This document shows, piece after piece, positions 1 through 9,313 of a stretch of 37,751 nucleotides of DNA. The notes under the pieces are model-generated. The model was not told the origin of the DNA and did no database searches. It was given only the letters and a program-made list of their open reading frames with translations. This stretch comes from a virus. Location of the stretch: the IMG/VR virus record IMGVR_UViG_3300046087_000028, positions 1 through 37,751 of that record; one strand, given 5' to 3'. Numbering within the stretch: the stretch's first letter is position 1; each line of letters begins with the position of its first letter. The position numbers and the translations under genes are program-made.

Positions 1-30
1 TTCGTCGAAGTCACTGAGGACGCTAAGTAA
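1..30 (+). CDS. 3' end of an upstream gene (possibly small terminase)
   Basis: The first 30 bases read as nine sense codons and a TAA in frame 1. The TAA shares its last A with the ATG of the terminase gene (TAATG), the same stop-start coupling used elsewhere in this genome. A small terminase subunit usually precedes the large one, so that is the best guess, but nine residues cannot show it. If the window were circular, the base triplet just before position 1 would be a TAA stop, so the gene's body is not at the right end. Confidence 0.4.
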   Translation, partial: FVEVTEDAK

Positions 31-1751
31 TGTACAACGTCAAGCCATCCTGCGAGCTTGCAGTCGAAGCGTTGTACGACTACTGGTCGTTCATCGAAAT
101 GATTAAGTTCCAGGGTGGTATTGACGCTTGGGATGACTGTCACTTCGACTTCGTACTGCATTTGCAAGCACACCAGCTTTACCAGTCGGGACGCTTAACA
201 GGTAAGCTACTAGAACACTGGCGGCGCATTAACCGTTACCTGCCTGACAGTCCTCCGCGTAGCAACCGGATGCTAAAAATGCCGCGCGGTCATCGCAAGT
301 CTACCTTAGTTGTGGGGTACGTAATGTGGCGTATCTGGCGTAACCCGGACATCCGCATTATGCACTCTTGCAACGTGCTCGACCTCAGCGAATCTTTTAT
401 GCGTGAGGTACGCAGCTACTTTGAAGACCCCGAGATGCAGGAAAAATTCTGGAACAGACGCCCCCACATCAAGGGTAAGCTAATCCCTGACTTTAACGTG
501 TCACGTGCCAAGCGTATGGGCACTGAAGCTATCGACAGCAAAGTAGTTTGGAACAACGAAGCTATCCAGGTGTTGCGCCCCAGTAAATACAAAGAACCTA
601 CACTCAGTACGTCGTCAGTCGGTGCAAAGAAAACTGGACAGCATACAGACTTGTCAGTTATGGACGACGTTGTTGACTTTGACAATGCCAGCTCACCTGG
701 TAAAATCCAGAAAGTTAAACGATGGGCAGGTGACATCATGAGTATCGTCAACGACGTCGTTGTCAGTCGCCAAGTAGGTGTACTACCAGACGGTACCACT
801 GTATTCGATTCGGTCGGTAACGAGAAAGTAGTCACTGGTACGCACTACGACCCGCAGGATTACTACACATTCCTTGAACGTGAACGTGTTGACCTGCTGT
901 ACGACGTTTTCGAGCGTAACATTTACCGTAACGACATCGACAACAGCGAGGGATACATCCTTAGCGGCTTTACTGCTGAAGTCGAAAAACGTAAACGTGC
1001 TGAGCTTGCTGAGCTGCCAGGTGTATTTGACGCACAGTACCTCAACAAGGTACTTAACCCAGAGCTTCAGGTACTTAACACTCTCAACGTCAAATGGTAC
1101 AACGAAGGCGTACTACTTGAAGGACTTGCTGAACGTAACGTATCGTTCCGGTTGGGTGGTAGCGAGACTATCGACGTGTTTACCCCCATCATAACTGTTG
1201 ACCCAGCTATCTCGCTTAACAGCCGCGCAGATGATACAGCTATTATTGTTGGGGGTTGGTCACAGCACGGTTACCTCGTTGTCGCTGATGCTATTGTCGG
1301 GCACTTAACACCAGAGCGTACATGTACTGAGATTGTACGTCTCGCTAAGAAGTGGCACTGCAAGATAGCTTACGTTGAGAACGTTGGCTTCCAAGAGCTA
1401 CTGCGCCGTCAAGTGCTGAAAGCAATGCAAGACGACAGCATTCAGTGTTCAGTCCTTGAATACCGCCCAACAGGTAACAAGCACAAACGTATCGAGTACC
1501 AGCTTGCGACTACATTCGCTAAAGGTAAGGCTGTAATTGCTTCCCACCTAAAGATGAACCAGCGTTTTGTCAACCCAATTGACTTCTTCGGTAAGCTGAC
1601 AGCACGCGACGATGTACCTGACGCTATTGCTGTACTCGCCGAGAAGTCGATACCGCCTACTGAGGGTGGCAAGCTGCATAAACGCACACCGTGGGACATT
1701 GTAACGGCAGCCGGTAATAAGGTTAACACAACGTACGGAGGGTATTACTGA
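30..1751 (+). CDS. terL: Terminase large subunit (DNA packaging ATPase/nuclease)
   Basis: This is the packaging motor that pumps DNA into the prohead and cuts concatemers. The N-terminal ATPase shows a Walker A-like loop PRGHRKST at residues 85-92 and a Walker B ending in D212-D213 (LSVMDD). The C-terminal RNase H-fold nuclease shows D391 (TVDPAIS), E450 (YVENVG) and D531 (DVPDAIA). The length of 573 residues is close to T7 gp19 (586). The start ATG overlaps the upstream stop, with a GAGG Shine-Dalgarno about 10 bases before it. It is followed by the portal gene through an overlap. In T7 the large terminase gene lies near the right end of the genome, so its place at the head of the virion operon differs from T7. 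Confidence 0.93.
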   Translation: MYNVKPSCELAVEALYDYWSFIEMIKFQGGIDAWDDCHFDFVLHLQAHQLYQSGRLTGKLLEHWRRINRYLPDSPPRSNRMLKMPRGHRKSTLVVGYVMWRIWRNPDIRIMHSCNVLDLSESFMREVRSYFEDPEMQEKFWNRRPHIKGKLIPDFNVSRAKRMGTEAIDSKVVWNNEAIQVLRPSKYKEPTLSTSSVGAKKTGQHTDLSVMDDVVDFDNASSPGKIQKVKRWAGDIMSIVNDVVVSRQVGVLPDGTTVFDSVGNEKVVTGTHYDPQDYYTFLERERVDLLYDVFERNIYRNDIDNSEGYILSGFTAEVEKRKRAELAELPGVFDAQYLNKVLNPELQVLNTLNVKWYNEGVLLEGLAERNVSFRLGGSETIDVFTPIITVDPAISLNSRADDTAIIVGGWSQHGYLVVADAIVGHLTPERTCTEIVRLAKKWHCKIAYVENVGFQELLRRQVLKAMQDDSIQCSVLEYRPTGNKHKRIEYQLATTFAKGKAVIASHLKMNQRFVNPIDFFGKLTARDDVPDAIAVLAEKSIPPTEGGKLHKRTPWDIVTAAGNKVNTTYGGYY

Positions 1752-3652
1752 TGCTGATGAAACCGACACCGTTAATTATTGACAAAAGTAGCGTCAACTG
1801 CACTGAAGAAGAGTTTGCGCAGGACATCTTGATGCGGCTGACTGATGCAAAGTCAGTTCGACTGCACGAAGAGCCTCGCTGGAACGAAAGCTACGGGCTG
1901 TGGCGGAACTCTAACTACGATAAAGCTGCAATGAGAGGAGACGCTGTAGCAACAGCAGGTACTTCAAGTAGTTGGCAGCACCGTGTAAACACTGGCAAGA
2001 CCTACGAAGTCGTCGAAACGCTAGTAGCTTACCTAAAGAGTGCCACGTTCCCGTCTGACGAGTGGTTTGAGGTAGTAGCTAAAGAGCCTGAGCTGGGGGA
2101 CATCCTTAACTTGGTGCAGAAAGCCGTTAAGTACAAACTAGACGAAGCTGCTATCACTGCAAAGGTTGAAGTGTACCTTCGTTGGCTTATTTTATTTGGG
2201 ACTTGTACTTACCGCGTCACATGGGAAAGCAGCGTTAGGCGCAACACTACGCGAGTGTTCCAACCAGGAGGCGGCTCGTCAGTAAAAGTCGTTAATGAAT
2301 CAGCAGAAGAGCTTGACATCCAAGTTATGTCGCCTTTTGACGTATGGCTCGACGCTGACGAGAAAAGTACCTGGACGCGCCTACGCTTGAGTCGCTCAGA
2401 GTTCCTTGAGCTGGTGCACCGGGAGTATTACACCGTTAGTGATGAAGCTAAGGCAGCGTATAACCCACGTAAGCAGACTAAGAACTACCGAGCTGACAGC
2501 GGCACCAACACAAATGGTAAGTCAGACGAAATTATCGAGTTCTACGGTAGCGTGGTTATTCGTAACGTAGTCTACTGCGACGTACACGCGGTATTTCTGG
2601 GTGACGAGCTTGTACGGCTAGCTGATTCGCAGTACTGGTGTGGGTCGCCTTACGTATCGATGAGTATGTTCCCGGATATTCACAGCCCGTACGGTATCAG
2701 CATGCTACATCCTAACCTGGGTGCGTTGCACGTTACTAACGTGATGTCTAACTTACGACTTGACAACATGCTGTTGCACATGCACGGCATGTATGAGAAA
2801 GTTGAAGACGGGGTTCTAAACGATGACGACCTTCGTGTAGAACCTGGCAAGATATTTAAGGTAGCGCAGCGTGGTAACATGTCTCGCTTAGATATGGGTC
2901 CCCCGACGTTTACGGTAACTTACCAAGAAGCGGCTACTCAAGAAGCTAACATTGACAGGGCGATGGCTACAGGTCCTCTTATTGGTGGGGCGCAATCACG
3001 CGGCGGCGACAGGGTTACTGCTGAAGAAATTATCGCAGTACGTGACAGTGGTGGCAACCGGCTTAACCTGGTGCACACACACATCGAGCAGATGAGTACG
3101 CTGCCGCTGTTAGCTAAAGCGTTTAAGCTGGTCCAGCAGTACCAAGCAGAAGACATTATTGTCACTGCAATGGACACAGACGTTGAGATGTTAGCGTACT
3201 ACCCTGTACCAGCTGAGTCGTTTAGCTTGCCACTTGAGTTGCTGCCTATCGGTGCTAACTTCGTTATCGAGACTAGCCGCAACCTCGATAAACTACTGCA
3301 AGTTATGGACATTGCTGGCCGCAGCCCCGAGCTATCTGCCCGCGTTGACCACGAGCAGATGCTACTCGAAGTAATGAAGCAGCTCCGCGTTGACGACCCA
3401 CTGCGTTTCATCAAGAAAGCTGAAGAACAGCCGGCACTGGCCTCTGAGATGCCACCAGCACCAGCGATGCCAGAGGGTATGCCACCTGCGGGTGGTATGT
3501 CAATCGAAGACCAAGCAGCAATGCAAACAATTGCCACTGATGGTGGGGAGCAGCTACTTAACGCAGCTGAGATACCTACTGATGGCGTGCCTACTGACCA
3601 ACTGCAACAAATTATGACAGGAGCTTTAACCGATGTTGAACAACCAATCTAA
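1751..3652 (+). CDS. Portal protein (head-tail connector)
   Basis: It forms the ring at the packaging vertex through which DNA enters and leaves. The protein has 633 residues, somewhat longer than T7 gp8 (about 536). The call rests on position between terminase and scaffold, on size, and on a mostly alpha/beta core typical of the podovirus head-tail connector family. The last 90 residues are rich in Pro, Met, Ala and acidic residues, a likely disordered tail. Translation is coupled to terminase: the ATG lies in TGATG with GGAGG about 10 bases upstream. Its 3' end overlaps the scaffold start by 20 bases. Confidence 0.85.
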   Translation: MLMKPTPLIIDKSSVNCTEEEFAQDILMRLTDAKSVRLHEEPRWNESYGLWRNSNYDKAAMRGDAVATAGTSSSWQHRVNTGKTYEVVETLVAYLKSATFPSDEWFEVVAKEPELGDILNLVQKAVKYKLDEAAITAKVEVYLRWLILFGTCTYRVTWESSVRRNTTRVFQPGGGSSVKVVNESAEELDIQVMSPFDVWLDADEKSTWTRLRLSRSEFLELVHREYYTVSDEAKAAYNPRKQTKNYRADSGTNTNGKSDEIIEFYGSVVIRNVVYCDVHAVFLGDELVRLADSQYWCGSPYVSMSMFPDIHSPYGISMLHPNLGALHVTNVMSNLRLDNMLLHMHGMYEKVEDGVLNDDDLRVEPGKIFKVAQRGNMSRLDMGPPTFTVTYQEAATQEANIDRAMATGPLIGGAQSRGGDRVTAEEIIAVRDSGGNRLNLVHTHIEQMSTLPLLAKAFKLVQQYQAEDIIVTAMDTDVEMLAYYPVPAESFSLPLELLPIGANFVIETSRNLDKLLQVMDIAGRSPELSARVDHEQMLLEVMKQLRVDDPLRFIKKAEEQPALASEMPPAPAMPEGMPPAGGMSIEDQAAMQTIATDGGEQLLNAAEIPTDGVPTDQLQQIMTGALTDVEQPI

Positions 3653-4349
3653 CGCAACTGAGACTACTGCACCAACTGACGCCCTTGGACTTGTTAGTAT
3701 GAACCCAGGGATGTTGACAGACAATGTTGACACTGCTGACATTGTTGACACCGCTGACGCTGTTGAAGAAACTGCTAGCCTGCAAGACCAGCTTGCATTG
3801 CACGACGCAATGACTGAGACTGCTGCGCCTGCTGACGACGCTACACCTGTTGACGACGTTGCACCTGACTGGACGTCTGACCGCATGGTAAAAATGGACG
3901 CTGACTTCAAAGAAACTATGGGGGTAGGCGTCAAAGAAGCGTATGACATGTTCAATGAGATACGCGCTGAGTTAACTACTTTACGCGAAACAAAACAACA
4001 AGACAGCGTAACGCAAGCAGCGACCACGATTCAGAAAGCCTGGGGTGTGAATGACGCTGAGTTTACACGTCGCGCTTCTGAAGTCGCTGCCTACGTTAAG
4101 ACGCTACCTGAAGCAACGCAAGCAGCGGTTGATAATGTAGATGGGGTACAGCTTGTTTGGCAGCATTTGCAATCACGCCGAGCAACCAGCAACGCGACGG
4201 GCGGTAAGCAAGGCAACACGTCGAGCGGTACTCCGCAGTCGTTTAGTCGCGCTGACATCACACGGTGGATGATGACAGAGCCTGCAACGTACAACAAGTA
4301 CGCTACAGCGATTGCCGCAGCGCGTTTAGCTGGGCGTATCACTGACTAG
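3633..4349 (+). CDS. Capsid assembly scaffold protein
   Basis: It is probably the internal scaffold that guides prohead assembly and is then released. The 238-residue product is strongly acidic at its N-terminus (many Asp, Ala, Thr), with a helical, charged middle and a polar C-terminus, and it lies directly between portal and major capsid, as T7 gp9 does. A clear AGGAG precedes the ATG, which lies inside the end of the portal gene. Its TAG stop (4347-4349) forms the first bases of the repeat element that follows. No enzymatic motif is visible. Identification is by composition and position. Confidence 0.78.
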   Translation: MLNNQSNATETTAPTDALGLVSMNPGMLTDNVDTADIVDTADAVEETASLQDQLALHDAMTETAAPADDATPVDDVAPDWTSDRMVKMDADFKETMGVGVKEAYDMFNEIRAELTTLRETKQQDSVTQAATTIQKAWGVNDAEFTRRASEVAAYVKTLPEATQAAVDNVDGVQLVWQHLQSRRATSNATGGKQGNTSSGTPQSFSRADITRWMMTEPATYNKYATAIAAARLAGRITD

Positions 4350-4540
4350 TACAGCTGTACGCTACCGATCAAGCCCGCTGAGAATCGCCTGGGAGGCACG
4401 CTAACTACCAAGCATACAAACGTAGCTGAGCGACGTTAGCGTGTCTGCTACCCACCTTGTAAGCCCCTTAGCGGCTGTTCCTGATCGTGTAGCCGGCACT
4501 CACCTACGCTGTTACCGATCGTTAAAGTACGCGTGTACTA
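4347..4540. repeat. Dyad-bounded intergenic element, copy E1
   Basis: The outer arms 4348-4370 and 4517-4539 are largely complementary. The left arm contains the perfect palindrome GTACAGCTGTAC, and both arms carry GATC. Inside, 4397-4405 (CACGCTAAC) pairs perfectly with 4435-4443, 4387-4390 pairs with 4394-4397, and 4375-4381 can pair with 4468-4474. The element begins inside the scaffold stop codon and ends 43 bases before the capsid start. Related copies lie at 13597, 23249 and 31190. Its right-hand blocks match the other copies better when E1 is read in reverse, so its orientation is uncertain. Function unknown. Confidence 0.8.
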
Positions 4541-4550
4541 CTTAAGACTG

Positions 4551-4564
4551 CCCGCAAACGCGGG
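4551..4564 (+). other. Leader hairpin before the capsid gene
   Basis: CCCGC-AAAC-GCGGG forms a perfect 5-bp hairpin with a 4-base loop, about 20 bases upstream of the capsid start and 9 bases before its AGGAGA ribosome site. It lacks a T-tract, so it is more likely an mRNA-stabilising or leader hairpin for an abundant transcript than a terminator (inference). Confidence 0.5.
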
Positions 4565-4583
4565 ACACTTTTAGGAGACACAC

Positions 4584-5615
4584 ATGCCACAAGCACTATT
4601 TAACGGCGAGTCATTTAACCAGACTAACATCACCCGCTTTATCGCGGAGATCTGGCTGCCTGAGATGATGGAGTTCCGCGCCCAGCGGCTTCTCGTCCCC
4701 GAGCAGATTTGCCGAGTATTCAAGTCCAACGTCAAGAAGGGTGATGTATTCCACATCCCGCAGGTAAACGAGCTACAAGTTGAGACTCGCCAAATTGACC
4801 GCCCATTCACGTTGCAAACCGACGTCGATAACGAATACGTTATCCAGGTTGACTCGGATAAGGCTACTGCTATCGGTATCGACCGGTTTGCCGAGGCAAT
4901 GGCTTCTTACGAGTTTCGCTCTGCATACGTACGCGGTATGGGTTACGCGCTAGCAAAAGATATGTCTGGCGCTATTCTCGGTTTGCGTGCCGCGTTGTAC
5001 AACATCCCTGGCCGCAGTATCTTTTGTACGTCCGGCGCACCCAACGCTGGTACGCTTGCTGGTACCGGCGCCCCTCTGAATCTCGCGGCTATCCTTGCTG
5101 CACGACAGTTGCTGCTTGACGCTGACGCTGACGAATCTGACATCGTTATGTTAGTTAGCACTGCGCAAGAAACAGCGCTGCTGAGCATTTTGCAGTCTAC
5201 CAGTGGTGATTACATCAGCGGCAAACCAACCGAGACTGGTAAGATTGGCTCGTTGTTTGGTGTTAACTTCTGGCGCTCTACGTTGATTGGCAACAACAGC
5301 GCAACAGGTTGGCGTTTGCGTGGCGTCAACAACGCTGTTGAGCTTCTGCCTTCGCCTGGTTTTACTGGTAGCATCTACATGCCGAAGCAGAATGCCTTTA
5401 CTTCGCTACCTGCTACCTGGGGCACTGGCGGCGGTGCTGTACAGACTGCGCTGGTCTGCACTAAGGAGTGGGCTGCGGCTGTCATGCAAGGTGAGCTTGC
5501 ACCAACGGCTGATAGAATCCCTCAGCTTGACATCACGCAGATTGCTGCGCGTCAGGCTTATGGCGCTAAGCTGTTTCGTGAAGACCACGGCGTTTTGGTT
5601 CACACACTCGGTTAA
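4584..5615 (+). CDS. Major capsid protein
   Basis: This is the HK97-fold shell protein by position and size: 343 residues (T7 gp10A is about 345), directly after the scaffold. The ATG at 4584 has a strong AGGAGA site five bases upstream, as expected for a highly made protein, and it follows both the E1 element and a leader hairpin. No frameshifted longer form is obvious at its 3' end, where the gene stops cleanly with TAA. Tail tube A follows after a 47-base gap. No other capsid-like gene is present in the window. Confidence 0.88.
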   Translation: MPQALFNGESFNQTNITRFIAEIWLPEMMEFRAQRLLVPEQICRVFKSNVKKGDVFHIPQVNELQVETRQIDRPFTLQTDVDNEYVIQVDSDKATAIGIDRFAEAMASYEFRSAYVRGMGYALAKDMSGAILGLRAALYNIPGRSIFCTSGAPNAGTLAGTGAPLNLAAILAARQLLLDADADESDIVMLVSTAQETALLSILQSTSGDYISGKPTETGKIGSLFGVNFWRSTLIGNNSATGWRLRGVNNAVELLPSPGFTGSIYMPKQNAFTSLPATWGTGGGAVQTALVCTKEWAAAVMQGELAPTADRIPQLDITQIAARQAYGAKLFREDHGVLVHTLG

Positions 5616-5662
5616 TTGTCCACGCCTCCCAGTTTATTTTGGGGGGCTTACCACGTTTTTGT

Positions 5663-6259
5663 ATGCCGTCGTTTCTTTCCCAGGTTAATAAGCTGCTCGT
5701 GACAGTAAACGAGTTGCCAGTTGCAGACTTTGAAGGGTATGTTGCACAGAAAGCTGTCAACGCTTTCCAGAGTGCACTGACGTTTGTGTCAAGTTTGTAC
5801 CGCTGGCCCCATCTAAAGACAGAAGTAGCTGCAACTTCCTGGGTGGGCGACACTATTGCCGTACTACCTGAGTTTCAGTCTGTCATCAACGTGTACGACG
5901 ATACTACACGCGCCCAGCAAGTAGAGTACAGCCAACTCAAGCGTGACTACGGTGCGCTCCCTGTGTGGTGTTACCGTGACCAGCAATCGATATTATTCCA
6001 GCCACAGTCTGCCGCTCAAAAAGCTGCGTTACGGTTTCATCTGCTACTGATGCCAACGATACCGCAGACAATCAGTGACAACGTTACGTTAGATGCCCCA
6101 TTTCTTAGATGCGTGATGCTTTATGCTGAGAACGAACTTCACCGTACGCACACTACTGACCTCGCTGCTGGCAACGCTGCTAGTCGCCAGTTTGAAGTGG
6201 AGCTACAGACCTTACGAACACGACGCGAGTCAGACACCCCAACGCACTGGAGATTCTAA
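5663..6259 (+). CDS. Tail tubular protein A
   Basis: It is the adaptor ring between portal and nozzle (T7 gp11-like). The product from ATG 5663 has 198 residues, nearly the T7 size of 196, beginning MPSFLSQVNKLL. It has the family's character: a helical N-terminus and a second half that describes a beta-rich patch and ends in a basic, polar tail. A TTG codon at 5639 would add eight residues, but ATG 5663 gives the family-like start. No good Shine-Dalgarno is seen; the motif TTATTTTGGGG lies just upstream at 5635-5646. The stop overlaps the next start as TAATG. Confidence 0.8.
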   Translation: MPSFLSQVNKLLVTVNELPVADFEGYVAQKAVNAFQSALTFVSSLYRWPHLKTEVAATSWVGDTIAVLPEFQSVINVYDDTTRAQQVEYSQLKRDYGALPVWCYRDQQSILFQPQSAAQKAALRFHLLLMPTIPQTISDNVTLDAPFLRCVMLYAENELHRTHTTDLAAGNAASRQFEVELQTLRTRRESDTPTHWRF

Positions 6260-9200
6260 TGCCGCAAGACCAAGAGCACCAAGGTATCTTCACCAACAGC
6301 TTTTCAGGGCTAGACCTTTCGCTGAGTAACGGCGCAGTAGATGCCAGTGCGTCAACTGTATTCCAGAATTGTGACATCAGTGCTGACGGTGCTATCGTTC
6401 GTAGGGGCGGCACACGCTTACTGTTTACGCTTGACTTTACAACGGCAGCAAAGTCGTGGTCAACTGTAATGAAAACACGCGAGGGCACTGAGTACGTTGT
6501 TGTAGTACAAGACGGTGGCATACTTATTACGCGTACGTTAAACACCGCTGATAGTGAATCGACGAATATCGGCAGGTCGGTAGTCAAGTCTAACGTGTGG
6601 CTTAGACCTTTGACTGATGTTAATTTTGTGTTGCTGTCAGCACCTTACGATAGACTGCTAATTCTGACAGGCAACCACCCGCCTGTCGAAGTAGGTTTCT
6701 TGGAACGCACGCTAACGTATAACTGCATTGCGTCTCCGGCCCCAACAGACCGGTTTTGTACGTCACCGTTTAGTACTAACGACTACTTTGGGTGGCAGGA
6801 CACTAACGCTAGCTCTACATTAGTTTGGGACCCAGCGACGCAGATAGACTACGCGGTAGGTACCAAGTTTCAGGATTTTAACGTAACGCTGAACAATGCG
6901 GCGACGCTACCGGTAGGTACTAACAGACTGACGTTGGCATCAATTACGTGGCAATGGTGGGCTGAAGCAGCGTTCTACACAGGCGACGAGTTTAATCAGA
7001 GTGTAACGCGTGCTAACGTAACAAAAGCAGACCAAAACGTTGCAGTGCCACCTGAGTTGATTAGTGACTACCCACAAATATTATTTGGGGATACTTACAC
7101 GGGGCTTGAAGTGTCGAGCAACAGCGCTATGTGTGCTGACAACACTTACGTATTAGCCGCTAAGCCTCAGACTGCGCTAGAGTATAACTTTACAGCAGGT
7201 GGTGTCTACGACTATAACGTTGCCTACACCCCACAAATAGCACCGTACTTTGTAACGTTTGGCACCACACAGGCAGTTGGCGTGTTAACTGCTGTACACA
7301 TTAACCGCAGGCGGTTACTACCATTCAGAGGCAACTCGCCGCTACCGCTAAATGATTTACGTGTGTTTATCAACAACACGCCAATTGGTATCGGCTCAGG
7401 TAAGTGCCTTGGCCCAGGTAACATTGCTAGCGCTGTGGCTTTTTCAACATCCAGCGGGTTGTCACTCTACTCGTATGTTAACACTGCTACTAACCCACTG
7501 GTCAGCGCTTTAGACTTTATGGCAGGCAACTCACGCGTACAGGCGGACGCATACGTACGAGCTGTAGACTTGTTTGGTAAGAGTTATTTTGGGGCACTTG
7601 CGCAGGCCGTATGGGTAGGAGACTTAACGCAACAACCTCCGACGCTCGATGGTAGGTACGTTGCCGCTTATGGCCTAGGTCAGTTTTGTAACTACTTGTC
7701 AGGTAACTTCCCTACCCTCGGCACAGTGTACCGCAACCGTCTGATACTAAAGTGTGTCGCCGGTACCGACCAGCTAGTTGCTAGCGCCAACGCTGACGCC
7801 AACGTTGTTGGTGAGTTTTATAACTTTTTCCAGGTGACAGGCTCGTTGAAGGGTGCACCGACTGACCCGTTTACGTTTAACGTAGCAGCTGACACAAAGA
7901 ACACCGTAACGGCTCTAAGCTCCTGGCAAGAGCAGCTGTTAGTTTTTACGTCAGACAACGTGTACGCAGTACGTGGCGAGCCTTTTGCTGACGGTACTGT
8001 ACGCTCTGCATTGATTGCGTCACAAGGCGCGTTTAACAACAACTGCGTGGTAGTCAGCGAATTGTCGGTTATGTTTATGAACCGTTACGGTGTGTTTGAC
8101 CTAATTAACAAACAAAACACCAGCGACCTTGGCGTATTAGAACGCAGTCAAAAAGTACGCACACTGTTTAACACTGACGTGGCGTCGGCAGTTAACGACA
8201 AACTTCACTGGTTGCAATTTGACGATAACACCACATCACTATGGGTAGGGTTAGCAACTGACAACGCACTGTTTACTTCACGCCACCTAGTGCTCAACAC
8301 GACCTGGAACTCGTGGGCAACGTTTACAGGCGCTGTGCCTTACATGATGCGTAAACCTGTAAAGCTCTACAACAAAACAGTACTGTTTGTAACTGGTCCA
8401 ACAGAGCGCTGGCTACTCGCGCTAGTTGCTAACCAGCTGCACCACGTTGATATCGCAGTTTACACTAACAACAAGAAGTGGACAGACGACGCTATCACGA
8501 CGACGCCGATGAACATCCCGTTTGTTAGCACCCCACAAAAAGTGTACCGTACAGAGATGTCATTTATGCCGGGTGCACGCGACGCTGAAGGTACCGACAT
8601 CGTTAAGGTAGTCTCAAGCTGGGCAAACGAATCGCTCGTAATGACGCCGTTAGTGCCACGGCTGACGATAGCCGACTTACGTACAACACGGTGGTTAGTG
8701 GGTAACCCACTGGTAGCACCTACGCGGTGGTTACCTTTTGTTGGGGCTACGTCGCAGACACCGTACAACACGTACCCGCAAGCAGTCCCCGTTGCAGTCC
8801 CTGTCTCGTCGGAGCGGTACACGCTGTTACCCCCAACTACAGTAGACGGCGTAGTTCTCGCCGACGTAGTTAACGCAAAGCTGCGCGGCGTAGTTTACCC
8901 CAGTATAGTTGCATCACCGACATTCAATGCGTCTACTATGGGGCGCTACAAACGTCTTAAGCGTTTGCACTTGCAGTTTGACCCCACAGCAGCGTTAGGC
9001 AGCAAGTACAACTTCCCTGGGTTGTCTGACGTTAGGTTGCTCAACATGGCGACAACAGCAGTAGTGACAGACAACCGTGCAACGTCTCGTGCTGCTGTTA
9101 ACCAGGCGTTAACAACACAGCCGTTTGTTGACATTTCACAGTACAGCGCATCGACAGAAGCGATAGGTAACGTGCAGCATACTATCACGTTACAGGGTTT

Positions 9201-9312
9201 CTCTGCCAGCTACCGCTGGTTTGTGTCGTCAGTAGGCGCTGAGACTTTTAAACTGAACGGTTACGAGTTTGATGTTGAACAACAACGCAGTAAAACATAC
9301 CAGAGAGGTTAA
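6259..9312 (+). CDS. Tail tubular protein B (nozzle)
   Basis: It is the T7 gp12-like nozzle protein. The start ATG overlaps the tube A stop. At 1017 residues it is longer than T7 gp12 (794). The sequence is beta-rich with few charged clusters. Its N-terminus (GIFTNSFSGLDLSLSNGAVD, then GGTRLLF) resembles the opening of this family, in which the protein states its own repeated propeller-like strands. The middle stretch with KNTVTALSSWQEQLLVFTSD also fits a beta-propeller. The extra length may be an added domain in the C-terminal third. Identification rests on order, size and general composition. Confidence 0.8.
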   Translation: MPQDQEHQGIFTNSFSGLDLSLSNGAVDASASTVFQNCDISADGAIVRRGGTRLLFTLDFTTAAKSWSTVMKTREGTEYVVVVQDGGILITRTLNTADSESTNIGRSVVKSNVWLRPLTDVNFVLLSAPYDRLLILTGNHPPVEVGFLERTLTYNCIASPAPTDRFCTSPFSTNDYFGWQDTNASSTLVWDPATQIDYAVGTKFQDFNVTLNNAATLPVGTNRLTLASITWQWWAEAAFYTGDEFNQSVTRANVTKADQNVAVPPELISDYPQILFGDTYTGLEVSSNSAMCADNTYVLAAKPQTALEYNFTAGGVYDYNVAYTPQIAPYFVTFGTTQAVGVLTAVHINRRRLLPFRGNSPLPLNDLRVFINNTPIGIGSGKCLGPGNIASAVAFSTSSGLSLYSYVNTATNPLVSALDFMAGNSRVQADAYVRAVDLFGKSYFGALAQAVWVGDLTQQPPTLDGRYVAAYGLGQFCNYLSGNFPTLGTVYRNRLILKCVAGTDQLVASANADANVVGEFYNFFQVTGSLKGAPTDPFTFNVAADTKNTVTALSSWQEQLLVFTSDNVYAVRGEPFADGTVRSALIASQGAFNNNCVVVSELSVMFMNRYGVFDLINKQNTSDLGVLERSQKVRTLFNTDVASAVNDKLHWLQFDDNTTSLWVGLATDNALFTSRHLVLNTTWNSWATFTGAVPYMMRKPVKLYNKTVLFVTGPTERWLLALVANQLHHVDIAVYTNNKKWTDDAITTTPMNIPFVSTPQKVYRTEMSFMPGARDAEGTDIVKVVSSWANESLVMTPLVPRLTIADLRTTRWLVGNPLVAPTRWLPFVGATSQTPYNTYPQAVPVAVPVSSERYTLLPPTTVDGVVLADVVNAKLRGVVYPSIVASPTFNASTMGRYKRLKRLHLQFDPTAALGSKYNFPGLSDVRLLNMATTAVVTDNRATSRAAVNQALTTQPFVDISQYSASTEAIGNVQHTITLQGFSASYRWFVSSVGAETFKLNGYEFDVEQQRSKTYQRG

Positions 9313-9313
9313 C

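Noticed and set aside
416-835. Long antisense frames inside terminase and other virion genes
   Set aside because: They are shadows of the sense genes, without ribosome sites or recognisable products.
6123-6329. Extra frame across the tail tube A/B junction
   Set aside because: It runs inside two confident genes with tight TAATG coupling, leaving no room for a separate gene.
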